Positions 56,806-64,000 of a DNA stretch of 64,000 nucleotides are shown in pieces. Within the stretch, counting starts at the first letter, position 1. Every line of letters begins with the position of its first letter. The position numbers and the translations under genes are program-made. Origin of the DNA: Amycolatopsis balhimycina FH 1894. Its GTDB lineage: Bacteria; Actinomycetota; Actinomycetes; Mycobacteriales; Pseudonocardiaceae. The notes under the pieces are model-generated. The model did no database searches. It was not told where the DNA came from and worked only from the letters and a program-made list of their open reading frames with translations. Location of the stretch: assembly GCF_000384295.1 (NCBI RefSeq), contig NZ_KB913037.1, forward strand, positions 660,762 through 724,761. The letters run 5' to 3'.

Positions 56806-57977
56806 GGCGTCGCCGCCGTGGCGAAGATTTCGGCGGTGCCGGTCAGTTCCTCGGCCCCCGCGCTCGCCGCCGCGGCACCGGACCGCGCGACGCCGCCGGC
56901 GACCATGGCCCGGCCGCCGGACAGCGCCACGGCGGCGAAGGCCCACCGGCCGGTGGCCAGGCCGCCCGCCGTCGTCCACTTCTTGGTGGCGCGGTCGAAG
57001 ATCGCCGCGCTCTCGTAGCCGGCGTCGTCGTGGACGTCACCGGTGCCGCCGACCACGAGCGCCTGGTCCGGGCCGAGGGCGACGGCCCGGTGGTGCACGC
57101 GGCCGCCCGGCAGGTCGTCCACCGGCGACCAGGTGCCGGTGGCCTGGTCGTACAGTTCGGCGGCCGCCCGGCTGAACGGGTCGAACGTGCCGTCCCCGCG
57201 CCCGCCCGGCGCGCGGCCGCCGGTGACGAGCACCGCGGCACCGCCGTCGAGCGCGGTGGCCTGGTGCCCGGCCCGGGCCGCGGTCATGCTGCCGGTGACC
57301 GACCAGGTCTTCTGCGCCGGGTCGTACAGCTCGCAGTAGGCGAGGTCGGTGTCGGTGCCCTTGCCGACCGGCACCGCGCCCCCGGTCACGAGCACCTTGC
57401 CGTTCTTGAGCAGGACGGCCGCGTGCCCGCCCCGCGGGTCGGTCATCGGCCCCACCTCGGTCCAGGTCTTCGCCACCGGGTCGTACAGCTCGGCACCGGC
57501 CAGCGCCAGCTCCGACTGTCCCGACCGGACGGCGAAGCCGCCGGCCACCAGCACCTTGCCGCCGACGAGCACCGCGCTGTGACCCCACCGCGCGTGCTTC
57601 ATCGGGGCCGCGGTGGTCCAGGCGTCCTGCGCGGGGTCGTAGAGCTCCACCGTGTTCAGGCCGGGCGAGGGGAACTGCCGCGATCCGGTGATCCCGCCGG
57701 CCACGAGCACGCTGCCGCCGTCCAGCACGGTGGCGGTGTACAGCCGGCGCGTCACCTGCATGGCCGCGGCCGCGGTCCAGGTCTTCGCCGCCGCGTCGTA
57801 GACGGCGGTCCGGCCGGCCGCGGTGGCCGATCCGTCCGCCCCGCCGATGACGAGCACCTTGTCGGTGCCACCGGTCAGGAGCACGGCGCCGTCGTGCCGG
57901 CCGTACCACGCGGCCGGCGACGGCAGGGTGCCCGCGGCCGTCCAGGTCCCGGTCGCCGCGATTGTCGGACTGCTCAT
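56802..57977 (-). CDS. Kelch-repeat six-blade beta-propeller protein
   Basis: 391 residues with six kelch repeats, each with hydrophobic strand, GG doublet, Tyr and Trp: ATVLDGGSVLVAGGITGSRQ, SAVLVGGKVLVAGGFAVRSG, AAVLLKNGKVLVTGGAVPVG and related blades with LYDP-x-x-x-TW. There is no signal peptide and no other domain, so it is a stand-alone protein-interaction propeller. It is separated by 22 bases from the upstream DUF6603-kelch gene, whose C-terminal propeller is a close paralogue. Its TGA overlaps the GTG of gene C. Confidence 0.92.
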   Translation of the reverse strand: MSSPTIAATGTWTAAGTLPSPAAWYGRHDGAVLLTGGTDKVLVIGGADGSATAAGRTAVYDAAAKTWTAAAAMQVTRRLYTATVLDGGSVLVAGGITGSRQFPSPGLNTVELYDPAQDAWTTAAPMKHARWGHSAVLVGGKVLVAGGFAVRSGQSELALAGAELYDPVAKTWTEVGPMTDPRGGHAAVLLKNGKVLVTGGAVPVGKGTDTDLAYCELYDPAQKTWSVTGSMTAARAGHQATALDGGAAVLVTGGRAPGGRGDGTFDPFSRAAAELYDQATGTWSPVDDLPGGRVHHRAVALGPDQALVVGGTGDVHDDAGYESAAIFDRATKKWTTAGGLATGRWAFAAVALSGGRAMVAGGVARSGAAAASAGAEELTGTAEIFATAATP

Positions 57978-57999
57978 CGGTGGAGCCCCTTCGTGGGTG

Positions 58000-60900
58000 T
58001 CACGGGGTGAGGATCTCGGTCTGGTTCGTCGCCGTGGCGGTGCCGCTCGCCGCCGAGGCCCCGGCGCGGGCGTGGCCGCCGGCGACGAGGACCCGCCCGT
58101 CGGCCAGCGCGACGGCCGCGAAGTCCCATCGGCCGGTGGCGAGGGCGCCGACGCCGGCCCAGGCGCCGGTCCTCGGGTCGTAGGTGACCACCGAGCGGTA
58201 GCCCGCGGCCGGGACGGTGGCGGCGCCGCCGATCACGGCGACCTGGCCGTCCGGCAGCGGCAGGGCCCGGTGGCGGGTGCGGCCGGCGGGCATGCGCGCC
58301 ACGGTCGTCCACTGCCCCGTGTGCGGGTCGTAGCGTTCCGCACTGTCCACAGCGGACAGCCGGACGCGGCCGCCGGCGGTGGTCACCGGGCCGTCGCCGC
58401 CGGTGACGAGCACCGCGCCGCCGGGCAGCGGTGTCACCTGGTGCCCGGCGCGGGGGGTCGTCATGCTGCCGGTCGGTGTCCACGAGCCGGTCTCCGGGTC
58501 GTAGAGCTCGCAGAGGGCCGTGGGCACCTCGTCCTCGCCGGTCGCCACCGCGCCGCCGGCGACCAGGACCCGGCCGCCGTCGACGAGCACCGCCCGGTGC
58601 CCGTGCCTGCGGTCGGTCATCGGCTTGCGGTCCGGCTCCCACGCGCCGGTCCGCGCCCGGTACAGCTCCACAGTGGACAGTGAGCGGCCGTGCGCCCCGA
58701 TCCCGCCGGTGACCAGCACGTCGCCCGAGGCGAGCACCGTGGCCGTGTGCCCGTACCTGGCCGTGGCGGGCTGGTGGGCCGCCGGGGTCCACGCCGCGGC
58801 GACCGGGTCGTAGCGCTCGGCACTCGCCAGGCCGTCCGGCGCGGCCGCGGCGCGGCCGCCGACGGCCAGCACGGTCCCGTCCGGCAGGAGGCTCACGGTG
58901 TGCCCGTCGCGGGCGTGGCCCAGCTGCCCCGCCGCGGTCCAGGTGCCCGGCACCGGGTCGAACACCGCGGTGGCGGCGATGGCCTGGCCTGTCCCGTCGC
59001 GCCCGCCGGCGACGAGGACCTTCCCGGTGCGGAGCAGCACTTCGGTACCCGGGCCGAAGGCGGTCGCCGCGGGCAGCGGCCCGGCGCTCGACCAGGTCCC
59101 GTGACGCGCGGGCGTGCCCGCGGCCTCGGTGCCGGGCAGGACGTGGAGCGTGCCGGCGAGCCGGGCGTCCGCGCGCACCCAGCCGGCGAGCGCGTCCTCG
59201 GCAGCGGTCCTGCTGCCGAAGACGGCTTCCGTGCCGCTGGGGACCGGGCCGCCGGTGGTGGGCGCGAACGCCTGGCTGTTGTTGCGCTGCTGGGCGATCA
59301 CGAACCGCTGCCCGGGCAGCCGCACGGTCTGCTCCGCCGGGAACGGCTGCCGCTGCGCGGCTTCCTGCCGGGACAGCGGGGACCGCGCGGTGCTGCTGCC
59401 GTCGAGCAGCTTCGTGAACACCCCGGAGCTCGGCCGGTAGAGCCGTTTCGTCGGCGCCGCCGCCGCTGCCACCTCCGCTTCCGCGACGGCGGCGCCGGCC
59501 TGGTGCGCCTTCCGCACCTTGCTGTCGGTGACGATCATCTCGTACCGCGCGCTGCGCCGGGCGGCCCGCGTCGACAGCAGCCGCTGGTCCGCGGCGGCGA
59601 GCTCGAGGCCGGCGTCCTGGTTCTCGAAGGCGGGCCGCGACAGCTTGGCCGCGTCGTCCATGTTCTGGAACTGGGCCATCGCGAACTTGTCGCTGGTGGT
59701 CGAGACCCGCCGCAAGCCGCCGGCCGGGGTGACGGTGAACCGCTTGCCGTCCGCCGGGCGCTGCGCCCCGACCTTGTCGACCGTGACGTTCAGCGGGATC
59801 GCGCGCTGGCGGATGAACAACGTGCCGAGCGGGTGCAGCACGAGCTGGTCGGTGTCGTCGAGCGGGCGCAGCGTGACCAGCGGGTTGGTGCCACCGGTCG
59901 GCAGCCGGGTCTGCCACCCCTCCTGCTTGCCGAGTTCGCCCGCCAGCAGCGGCAGCACGGCGATGGGCGGCAGGGTGGGGTTGTCCTTCGAGCCCCAGGA
60001 GATGTCGAAGTCGGCCGAGATCTCGAAGAACAGCAGGGAGATCGACCCGCTGCCGCGGGCGCGCCACGGCGCCGGGCCGGACAGCTGGAACCGCAGGTCG
60101 ATGCCGAACAGGCCGACGCCGAACGCCTTGAGCGTCACCCCGGCCGAGATCTCGATGACGAAGGCGAACGGCGAGAACTGGAACAGCGCGTCGAAGCTGA
60201 GGTGGCCGTTGATGCCGAAGTCGTCGAACCCGAGCACGAGCTCGGCCGCGGCGCCGAACTGGACGGTGTTGCTGGTGACGGCGAAGTAGCCGGAGACACT
60301 GATCCGCTCGCCGGGCTGGTTGAGGATGTCGACACAGATCCGCTGCGGCACGGGGAACGGCAGCTGCGGCGGCGAGAACGACGGGTGGAACCCGCCCACC
60401 GACAGCACGAGGTCGGCGTCGTCGCCCCAGCCGATGAGCAGCCCCATGCCGCCCGAGATGGTGACGGACAGGATGTGGGAGTCGAACAGCTCCGCGTAGA
60501 ACCACAGGCGCTGCTTGCCGAACTCGATCGCGCCGACGAAGTTCACCTGCAGCACCAGCAGCGGCAGGTGCTCCTCGGGCAGCACGCACCGGAGCACGCC
60601 GAGGATGGCGATGTCGCCGGGGATCTCGACGATGACCGCGAGCGAGACGGTGACCAGGGCCGGGGTGCCCCAGCCGATCTTCGCCATCGGCCCGACCAGG
60701 AAGGTGCCCTGCTCCGGCGGGAAGAAGGCCCGCAGGTCGGACAGGATGCGCGGGGCGTTCGCGACGACGTCGCGGGGGAACATCACGGATTCGATGGCGC
60801 CGCTGTGCACGCCCTCGACCAGCGCGTCGAGGTTCATCCGGCGGTGCAGCCCGAGCACGCCGCCGACCCCGAGCAGGGTGAAGCCGAGCCCGAGCTGCAG

Positions 60901-62616
60901 CCCGCCGGGGAACTCGGTGGTGATCACCGCGAGCAGGGAGAAGCCGTCGGAGCCGTCGGGCATCCTGGTGCTGATCAGCCCGATCGCCTTCAGCTCGAGG
61001 AACCCCGCGAACCGCAGCTCCAGCGCGCCGGCGTACTCGCGGGTCTTCTCGTCGTAGGACAGGAACCCGCCACCGGTGACGACGCCGGCGTCCACGACGA
61101 GCCCGATCCCGCTCGGGGCCTTGAACCGGAACCCCAGGTCCAGCGGGCCGAGGTTGCCGCCCCCGGCGGGGAACCTCGTCACGGCGACGACGCCGACCCG
61201 GTCGACCGTCGCGGAGATCGGCCCGAGCGAGGCGGTGAAGCCGCCGGAGATCTCGATCGGGACCCCGCCGTCCGCGACGCCGGCGCTCAGGTACAGCGTG
61301 GTGATCTCGACGGGCCCGAGGTCGACGTGGATCGGCAGGGCGAGGTCGACGCCCCCGCTGCCGCCGAGCTGCAGGCCACCGGACGGCGTCCACCGCGCCT
61401 GCACGTCGAACCCGGCTTCGAACCGGCCGCCGCCGGTGATCGTGCGGAGGAAACCGTCCCCTTCGGACAGGTCGACGAGCACGTGCCCGCCTTCGAGGAC
61501 CATCCGGGCCGACGGTTCGGCGGAGACCGCGCCGGCGGTCGTCCCGTCCGCTTCGAGGCCCAGCGCGACGGCGAACCGGGTGAACTCCAGCCGCGACGAG
61601 CCGGTCCGTCCGATGAGGACGATGGGCTCGGTCCCCTTCGCCTCCAGCCCGACGGACGCGTCCACGTGCAGCTCGCCGGTCGCCGGAAGCAGCTCGAACC
61701 CGAACGGCGGGACGATCCGCGCGGTCAGGCCCTCGTCGTACCGGCCGTGCACCTCGACGACGACCGTCCACAAGGGAGTCAGCGGGATCTTCTCGACGAG
61801 GTCGCCGGCGAGCGGCAGGCGCAGCCGGGCGGTGATGGACGGCGGCAGGCTCGCGCGGTCGGCGGCGAGCCGGAGCACGTAGGCGTCCAGCACCGGCGCC
61901 CCGCCAGGCGGCGCGAGCTGGACGTAGGGGATGTCGCGCCCCGCGAAGTACGCCCCGATCGCGCTGAACAGTTTCGAGCCGTCGAAGGTCGCGTTGCCGA
62001 AGTCGAAGATGTCCCGCAGCCAGCCCGGCGGGTCGGTCAGCGCCGCGATCAGCCGGTCGAACCGGATCGCCTTCCGGCGGACCGGCACCACCGTGGGGTC
62101 GGCGCTGTCGAGGAGAACGGGCTCGCTCTGGACGATCCCGGTGAGGGTGAGGAAGTCGACGACACCCGGGCCCTTGCCTTCGAGGTAGCCGAGCAGGACG
62201 AAGTCCACCAGCCGCTTCGGCAGTTGCGCCACTTCGGCGCGCAGGCGCGCTCGCTGGGCGTCGGTCAGGCTGCCCGCCGCGGCGACCGCCGCGTCGAGGG
62301 CGGGTCCGAGCGCGGTGATCGCGTCGAGCGTCGTGCGGATCGCGCCGAGCAGGGCCACACCCGCGTCCGCGACCTGCTTGACGTCCCCGCCGCCGACGGC
62401 GTCCACGAGCCGCCCGATGAGCGGGGCGAGGCCGCCGGCCTGCACTACGACCGCGCCGATGGCGCCGCCGGCCGCCCCGAGCCCGCCCGGCAGGCGCAGC
62501 CCGAGCCGTTCGAGGAACTCTTCGCGCGTGCTCTCGGCGAGGTGCTGCTCCAGCGGCCGCAACGCGGACGCGATCTCCCTGGCCAGCAGTTCGAGGGTGC
62601 CCGCCTTCGCCGCCAT
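58000..62616 (-). CDS. DUF6603-like barrel protein fused to a kelch propeller, 1538 aa
   Basis: The ATG at 62616 overlaps the stop of the protease gene. An N-terminal helical part (LAREIASALRPLEQHLAEST) leads to a strand-rich region of about 900 residues with alternating hydrophobic and polar residues: GLGFTLLGVGGVLGLHRRMN, LFGPMAKIGW-like VGPMAKIGWGTPALVTVSLA, DILNQPGERISVSGYFAVTS and FDALFQFSPFAFVIEISAGV. This matches my memory of the DUF6603 family, which can look like a large beta-barrel or beta-helix. A linker (about 1080-1230) then joins six kelch blades similar to the gene at 56802. No signal peptide. The DUF6603 label is from recognition and should be checked by profile search. Confidence 0.8.
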   Translation of the reverse strand: MAAKAGTLELLAREIASALRPLEQHLAESTREEFLERLGLRLPGGLGAAGGAIGAVVVQAGGLAPLIGRLVDAVGGGDVKQVADAGVALLGAIRTTLDAITALGPALDAAVAAAGSLTDAQRARLRAEVAQLPKRLVDFVLLGYLEGKGPGVVDFLTLTGIVQSEPVLLDSADPTVVPVRRKAIRFDRLIAALTDPPGWLRDIFDFGNATFDGSKLFSAIGAYFAGRDIPYVQLAPPGGAPVLDAYVLRLAADRASLPPSITARLRLPLAGDLVEKIPLTPLWTVVVEVHGRYDEGLTARIVPPFGFELLPATGELHVDASVGLEAKGTEPIVLIGRTGSSRLEFTRFAVALGLEADGTTAGAVSAEPSARMVLEGGHVLVDLSEGDGFLRTITGGGRFEAGFDVQARWTPSGGLQLGGSGGVDLALPIHVDLGPVEITTLYLSAGVADGGVPIEISGGFTASLGPISATVDRVGVVAVTRFPAGGGNLGPLDLGFRFKAPSGIGLVVDAGVVTGGGFLSYDEKTREYAGALELRFAGFLELKAIGLISTRMPDGSDGFSLLAVITTEFPGGLQLGLGFTLLGVGGVLGLHRRMNLDALVEGVHSGAIESVMFPRDVVANAPRILSDLRAFFPPEQGTFLVGPMAKIGWGTPALVTVSLAVIVEIPGDIAILGVLRCVLPEEHLPLLVLQVNFVGAIEFGKQRLWFYAELFDSHILSVTISGGMGLLIGWGDDADLVLSVGGFHPSFSPPQLPFPVPQRICVDILNQPGERISVSGYFAVTSNTVQFGAAAELVLGFDDFGINGHLSFDALFQFSPFAFVIEISAGVTLKAFGVGLFGIDLRFQLSGPAPWRARGSGSISLLFFEISADFDISWGSKDNPTLPPIAVLPLLAGELGKQEGWQTRLPTGGTNPLVTLRPLDDTDQLVLHPLGTLFIRQRAIPLNVTVDKVGAQRPADGKRFTVTPAGGLRRVSTTSDKFAMAQFQNMDDAAKLSRPAFENQDAGLELAAADQRLLSTRAARRSARYEMIVTDSKVRKAHQAGAAVAEAEVAAAAAPTKRLYRPSSGVFTKLLDGSSTARSPLSRQEAAQRQPFPAEQTVRLPGQRFVIAQQRNNSQAFAPTTGGPVPSGTEAVFGSRTAAEDALAGWVRADARLAGTLHVLPGTEAAGTPARHGTWSSAGPLPAATAFGPGTEVLLRTGKVLVAGGRDGTGQAIAATAVFDPVPGTWTAAGQLGHARDGHTVSLLPDGTVLAVGGRAAAAPDGLASAERYDPVAAAWTPAAHQPATARYGHTATVLASGDVLVTGGIGAHGRSLSTVELYRARTGAWEPDRKPMTDRRHGHRAVLVDGGRVLVAGGAVATGEDEVPTALCELYDPETGSWTPTGSMTTPRAGHQVTPLPGGAVLVTGGDGPVTTAGGRVRLSAVDSAERYDPHTGQWTTVARMPAGRTRHRALPLPDGQVAVIGGAATVPAAGYRSVVTYDPRTGAWAGVGALATGRWDFAAVALADGRVLVAGGHARAGASAASGTATATNQTEILTP

Positions 62617-64000
62617 CAGCTCGCCTTCGCGTCGTCCGCCGGGGGAAACCACCTGCCCGGCAGGCCGAGCACCCCTTCGCGGTGTTCGGCCACCGCCGCC
62701 CGCAGCGCGGGGCTGCCGGCCCGGGCCAGCGCGTCGAGGAACCGGGCGAGCCCTTCGGCCACCGGCCTGCCGCCGAGCCGCACCGGCACCGGCACGTCCC
62801 GGTCGACGTCGCTGACCAGCAGCCGCAGCAGCACCGGCCCGTGCATGCGGTGCCAGGCCACCAGAACCCGGCGGTCGGTGTCGATCAGGCGCCGGACCTC
62901 ATCCACGTGCTCGGACACCAGCGCCGCGATCAGCCGGCCCTCCGGGCTGCGCCCCACCCGGTCCCGCAGCCGCCGCGCCCGCCCGGCGACGGGGAAGTAC
63001 GCGGCGGGCGAGAGCACGATCGGCTCGCCGCCAAGGCTCACGGCCTGCGGTTTCGCCGCCTTCACGGCCTTTTCGGCGTTCACGAGCCCGAAGCCGTACC
63101 CGTCCTCGCCGTTGGGGAGATGGGGGTTCGGGTCCGGCGGGTCGCACGTCCGCTGCAGGAAGTCCTTGACCTGCGCGTGGCTCAGGTTCGGGTTCATCTC
63201 GAACATCAGCGCCACCACGCCGGTGACGTGCGGCGCGGCCTGGCTGGTGCCCGATTCGGTCTGGTAGAAGTCGTAGCAGCACTCGCACCAGCTGCCGCCG
63301 GAGCTCTCCCCGCGGTTCAGCGCCGAGGTGATGTCCACTCCCGGGGCGCACAGCTCCGGCTTGGTCCGGCCGTCGGCCGTCGATCCCCGCGCCGACGTCT
63401 CGGCGACCTGATGGTCGTCGGGGTTGTACGCGCCGACCGTGATGGGCAGGTTCGCGGTTCCCGGCGAGTGCACGGTCCGGGTGCGGACCTGGTCTTCGAG
63501 GTGGAACCGGGGGTGGACGTCCTCGGTCGTCACCGGGATCCAGCAGTCGAAGATCGTCGCCGTGCCGGCCGTCTCCCACAGCTTGACCGTCCACTCGCCC
63601 ATGGCGATCGTGCTGCCCGCCCTCGGCGCGATGGTGATCCTGATCAGGTGGGTGCCCTTGGGTGAGGCGTTGCGCACCGACTGGATGGTCACCGGGTGAC
63701 CGGCGACGGGCTTGGCGGTCTGTCCGGTCAGCCCGGTCCGGCCGAACGAGCCCGCGTTCCCCGGCGCCACCAGGTCCACGTCGAGCTGGCCGGCACCCGG
63801 GTACCAGAGATCGAGGAAGTCGTCTTCCTTGTCCGCTCGATCGTCAGTCGTCGCGACGACGACCCGGACGGTCACCGGCGCGTTCGCCGCGGTGTGCGCC
63901 GGCACCGTCTTGCGCGCGTGCACACCGCCGCCGGCTGGGTAGAGCGCCCCGCCCACCACCGGATTCACCGGGTCCAGCACCGCGCCGTCGTTGCCGGCGG
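62616..64000 (-). CDS. Subtilisin-like S8 serine peptidase, 5' end beyond the window
   Basis: The frame is open to the end of the window, entering with AGNDGAVLDPV, where AGND resembles the oxyanion-hole region of subtilases. The nucleophile lies in GTSQAAPHVTGVVALMFEMN near 63245. The catalytic Asp and His must lie upstream of the window. An inserted P-domain-like beta region (QLDVDLVAPGNAGSFGRTG, TIAPRAGSTIAMGEWTVKLW) separates AGND from the Ser region. A cysteine cluster WCECCYDFYQ sits just before the active Ser, unusual for the family. The C-terminal 150 residues are helical, with AALVSEHVDEVRRLIDTDRR. Its stop overlaps the ATG of the DUF6603-kelch gene, so it is an integral part of the operon. 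Confidence 0.88.
   Translation of the reverse strand, partial: AGNDGAVLDPVNPVVGGALYPAGGGVHARKTVPAHTAANAPVTVRVVVATTDDRADKEDDFLDLWYPGAGQLDVDLVAPGNAGSFGRTGLTGQTAKPVAGHPVTIQSVRNASPKGTHLIRITIAPRAGSTIAMGEWTVKLWETAGTATIFDCWIPVTTEDVHPRFHLEDQVRTRTVHSPGTANLPITVGAYNPDDHQVAETSARGSTADGRTKPELCAPGVDITSALNRGESSGGSWCECCYDFYQTESGTSQAAPHVTGVVALMFEMNPNLSHAQVKDFLQRTCDPPDPNPHLPNGEDGYGFGLVNAEKAVKAAKPQAVSLGGEPIVLSPAAYFPVAGRARRLRDRVGRSPEGRLIAALVSEHVDEVRRLIDTDRRVLVAWHRMHGPVLLRLLVSDVDRDVPVPVRLGGRPVAEGLARFLDALARAGSPALRAAVAEHREGVLGLPGRWFPPADDAKAS

Noticed and set aside
53818..57018. A 1066-codon plus-strand ORF
   Set aside because: Shadow of gene C and the kelch gene on the other strand, with low-complexity composition.
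58690..63267. A 1525-codon plus-strand ORF
   Set aside because: Antisense of the DUF6603-kelch and protease genes; biased composition and no domains.
46677..64000. A polyketide or nonribosomal peptide cluster because of the giant genes
   Set aside because: No ketosynthase, adenylation, condensation or carrier motifs are visible in any of the six proteins.

Overview
The window is GC-rich DNA from an actinomycete. AfsR/SARP-type regulators with NB-ARC and TPR modules, many secreted lectin-like and carbohydrate-active proteins, DUF2690 and DUF4157 proteins, GTG starts and IS21/IS3/IS1380 elements suggest a Pseudonocardiaceae- or Streptomyces-like genome. The species is inferred from gene style only. 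Most of the window looks like accessory chromosome, a patchwork of intact genes, insertion sequences and broken genes.

Positions 1-31.8 kb: an AfsR-like regulator faces a small ricin-type lectin gene. Next come an integrase remnant beside a tRNA-like 3' half and an intact IS21-type element that truncates a GNAT gene. A decaying stretch follows (second GNAT tail, doubly frameshifted ORF), with an unusual lectin / Cys-His-Asp / FW-domain protein and two small conserved hypotheticals. A 1,162-residue DUF4157 protein with a metallo-beta-lactamase-like core follows. After more debris (beta-propeller, CBS-BON, ankyrin and IS110 remnants, a broken ricin lectin) come small secreted proteins and a membrane-anchored XRE regulator, whose outer domain resembles the last domain of a glycoside hydrolase just downstream. 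A six-pass membrane protein, a HEAT-repeat protein, a broken ABC-2 permease and a complete IS3 element close the section.

Positions 31.8-46.6 kb: an ankyrin-repeat gene with a possible toxin tail and another small gene resemble a polymorphic-toxin immunity region. Then come a secreted parallel beta-helix protein and a deletion junction at about 38.9 kb, where a SARP regulator and a flavin monooxygenase have both lost their 5' ends. A coupled catabolic-looking set follows (CocE/NonD hydrolase, SnoaL-like, NIPSNAP-like, truncated acetamidase), then a small holin-like gene pair, an IS1380 element and a degraded XRE/DUF2690 gene.

Positions 46.7-64.0 kb: one minus-strand operon of six very large genes, five of the junctions between them tight and four with overlapping stop and start codons. 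In order of transcription it encodes a subtilisin-like protease (entering from beyond the window), a DUF6603-like barrel protein fused to a kelch propeller, a stand-alone kelch propeller, and three large proteins of about 1034, 1731 and 610 residues to which I can assign no function. It is the best candidate here for an undescribed system. The proteins lack recognisable transmembrane segments or signal peptides in the visible parts and look like components of one large assembly processed or accompanied by a protease.
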